DNA of 5,170 nucleotides. Source: Methanothrix sp. (lineage in GTDB: Archaea > Halobacteriota > Methanosarcinia > Methanotrichales > Methanotrichaceae). The stretch spans positions 1 through 5,170 of the forward strand of contig JAQTXY010000177.1 of NCBI GenBank assembly GCA_028688535.1, read 5' to 3'. The first letter of the stretch is position 1; the number at the start of each line of letters is the position of its first letter. The notes beneath the pieces are model-generated. The model was not told where the DNA came from and searched no databases. It was given only the letters and a program-made list of their open reading frames with translations. Position numbers and translations under genes: made by a program. Of this stretch, positions 4,056-5,170 are shown one piece after another.

Positions 4056-5170
4056 ATATTCCCTTTTTCGGGAGTATTTGCCTCACCGACATCATTGTAG
4101 CTCTGAGGCGAGATCTTGCTGCAATAGCCCACCCACCAATCCATCACCCGAATCTGCGACGGCATTCCTAAAAAGCAGCCGGTGAAGCGGAAGTAACCTG
4201 GCACGCCCCCCAGATTGATGCCATCTCCATTGCCGGTGGTATCCACGATGTGGTACTTTGTATCTCCCGGCAAGAGCACAAGATTATAGGCATGGCCGGG
4301 ATGATCTCCTACCAAAGGCAGATCATATCCCGTGCTGGAGGTGCTGAAGACCTCGCTCTGGCTATAGCCTGCTTTTCGCAGTATTGTGGTTAGCGCCGCC
4401 GCATAATCGATGCATACGCCCGTCTGCAAGATATTGATCGTGGCGTGGGTGGGAAACATGCCCATCACAGCACTGTTCTTGCTCATATTGCTATCAGAGC
4501 GCCAGGCTGAGACTCCCCACTCATCTGGCCGGCAGGAGAGGTTGGCTACATTCTTATTAAATCCATCTCTAAAGGAGCAGGTCCCGGTCAGGCTGGGACT
4601 GCACATGCGGGTGCATTCCGGATAACCGGAGCAACAAGCCTTGAAAACCGCATACCCTCGCATATAGCGGGCCTCCGGTCCGAAGGAGTTGATGATGTAC
4701 AATCCCCGGCACCTCTTTTTATCCCCGCCTGAGTTATTGCAGGCTGCGATGGCCTCATCCACAATCCAGTCCAGGTCAGGATGGCAGACCTCCATCTGCT
4801 GGCACCTCTCCAGCGCATTGGGCCAGATGTCCTGACAGGGTGTATCCAGTGGATAATACTTCGGCCTGGGATTGACTTTGCTGCAAACCCAGGGCTTTGC
4901 GATACCGATTTCCACGTAGGCCTGGTCAGAAGAACCGGAGGCGTTGCTGACAGTAAGGGTGAGATTATGCCATCCCAGGCTGAGGTTCTTCATCTGGAAT
5001 GATTGATTCCTGCCGATGATACCGTCTCGGCTGGACCGCCATAAATAGCGCAACGGCCCTTTGCCGCAATTAGCGACGGTGGCGGAAAAGAGCACATTCT
5101 CGCCTTGCGGGAAGGTGCGCACATCACCTGGTGAGAGAATTTTCGCCATTAGCTGTCCATTTTGCATTTC
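4040..5170 (-). CDS. Extracellular PKD/Ig-like and transglutaminase-like domain protein, 5' end missing
   Basis: The open frame continues to the right edge, so the N terminus, including any signal peptide, is outside the window. Numbering from the first visible Met (5167), residues 10-90 form a PKD/Ig-like beta-sandwich (YLWRSSRDG, NLSLGWHNLTLTVSNASGSS). Residues 95-215 are a cysteine-rich stretch. Residues 238-315 are a transglutaminase-like core with C252 in TGVCIDYAAALTTILRKAG, H292 in HPGHAYNLVLL and D309 in YHIVDTTGN, the Cys-His-Asp triad of that superfamily. In archaea such domains are thought to be proteases or peptide-linking enzymes. The visible 375 residues hold 17 cysteines and seven N-x-S/T sequons (N54, N61, N69, N75, N144, N209, N227), which suggests a disulfide-bonded, N-glycosylated protein outside the cell. 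The substrate is unknown. No anchor is visible at the C terminus. Confidence 0.85.
   Translation of the reverse strand, partial: EMQNGQLMAKILSPGDVRTFPQGENVLFSATVANCGKGPLRYLWRSSRDGIIGRNQSFQMKNLSLGWHNLTLTVSNASGSSDQAYVEIGIAKPWVCSKVNPRPKYYPLDTPCQDIWPNALERCQQMEVCHPDLDWIVDEAIAACNNSGGDKKRCRGLYIINSFGPEARYMRGYAVFKACCSGYPECTRMCSPSLTGTCSFRDGFNKNVANLSCRPDEWGVSAWRSDSNMSKNSAVMGMFPTHATINILQTGVCIDYAAALTTILRKAGYSQSEVFSTSSTGYDLPLVGDHPGHAYNLVLLPGDTKYHIVDTTGNGDGINLGGVPGYFRFTGCFLGMPSQIRVMDWWVGYCSKISPQSYNDVGEANTPEKGNIYGCS

Overview
The window looks like a piece of a methanogenic archaeal chromosome, most likely from the Methanosarcinales and possibly close to Methanothrix. That placement is an inference. It rests on an archaeal-type class I Trm5 tRNA methyltransferase, Shine-Dalgarno sites of the GGAGGTGAT type complementary to the archaeal 16S 3' end, AT-rich TATA-like boxes at leaderless spacing, and a glycoprotein-like surface protein with a PKD/Ig-like and a transglutaminase-like domain. 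Genes are mostly single units in alternating orientation, not one long operon.

Left part (1-1820). A minus-strand gene runs off the left edge; its first 68 residues look like a Cas4/Dna2-type PD-(D/E)XK nuclease. It is divergent from trm5 (258-1259), which makes m1G37 in tRNA. The 52 bp between the two start codons hold one self-complementary TATTAATA box that could serve both genes. A small secreted protein of unknown function (1319-1819) follows, with a strong ribosome binding site.

Middle (1820-2213). About 390 bp have no convincing protein gene but carry strong nested inverted repeats: a 13-bp helix with one mismatch enclosing a second helix (1836-1928), a small hairpin (1973-1999), and a long imperfect hairpin with a perfect 13-bp core (2017-2137). 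This is the best candidate for something undescribed, a structured RNA of about 300 nt. I see none of the conserved RNase P RNA, SRP RNA, 5S rRNA or tRNA motifs in it. An AT-rich inverted repeat at 2151-2172 separates it from the convergent gene.

Right part (2214-5170). A minus-strand YkgJ-type cysteine-cluster protein is divergent from an all-helical orphan protein (2989-3450). A small minus-strand protein (3533-3688) with an ideal ribosome binding site comes next. The stretch 3719-3962 has no gene I can support. A possible 30-residue leaderless ORF follows (3963-4055). The window ends with the 3' part of a minus-strand gene for a cysteine-rich, probably extracellular protein with a PKD/Ig-like domain and a transglutaminase-like Cys-His-Asp core; its start lies beyond the right edge.

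No CRISPR array, rRNA, tRNA, complete insertion sequence or integrase was seen. Apart from the shared intergenic regions, nothing shows that these genes act in one pathway.
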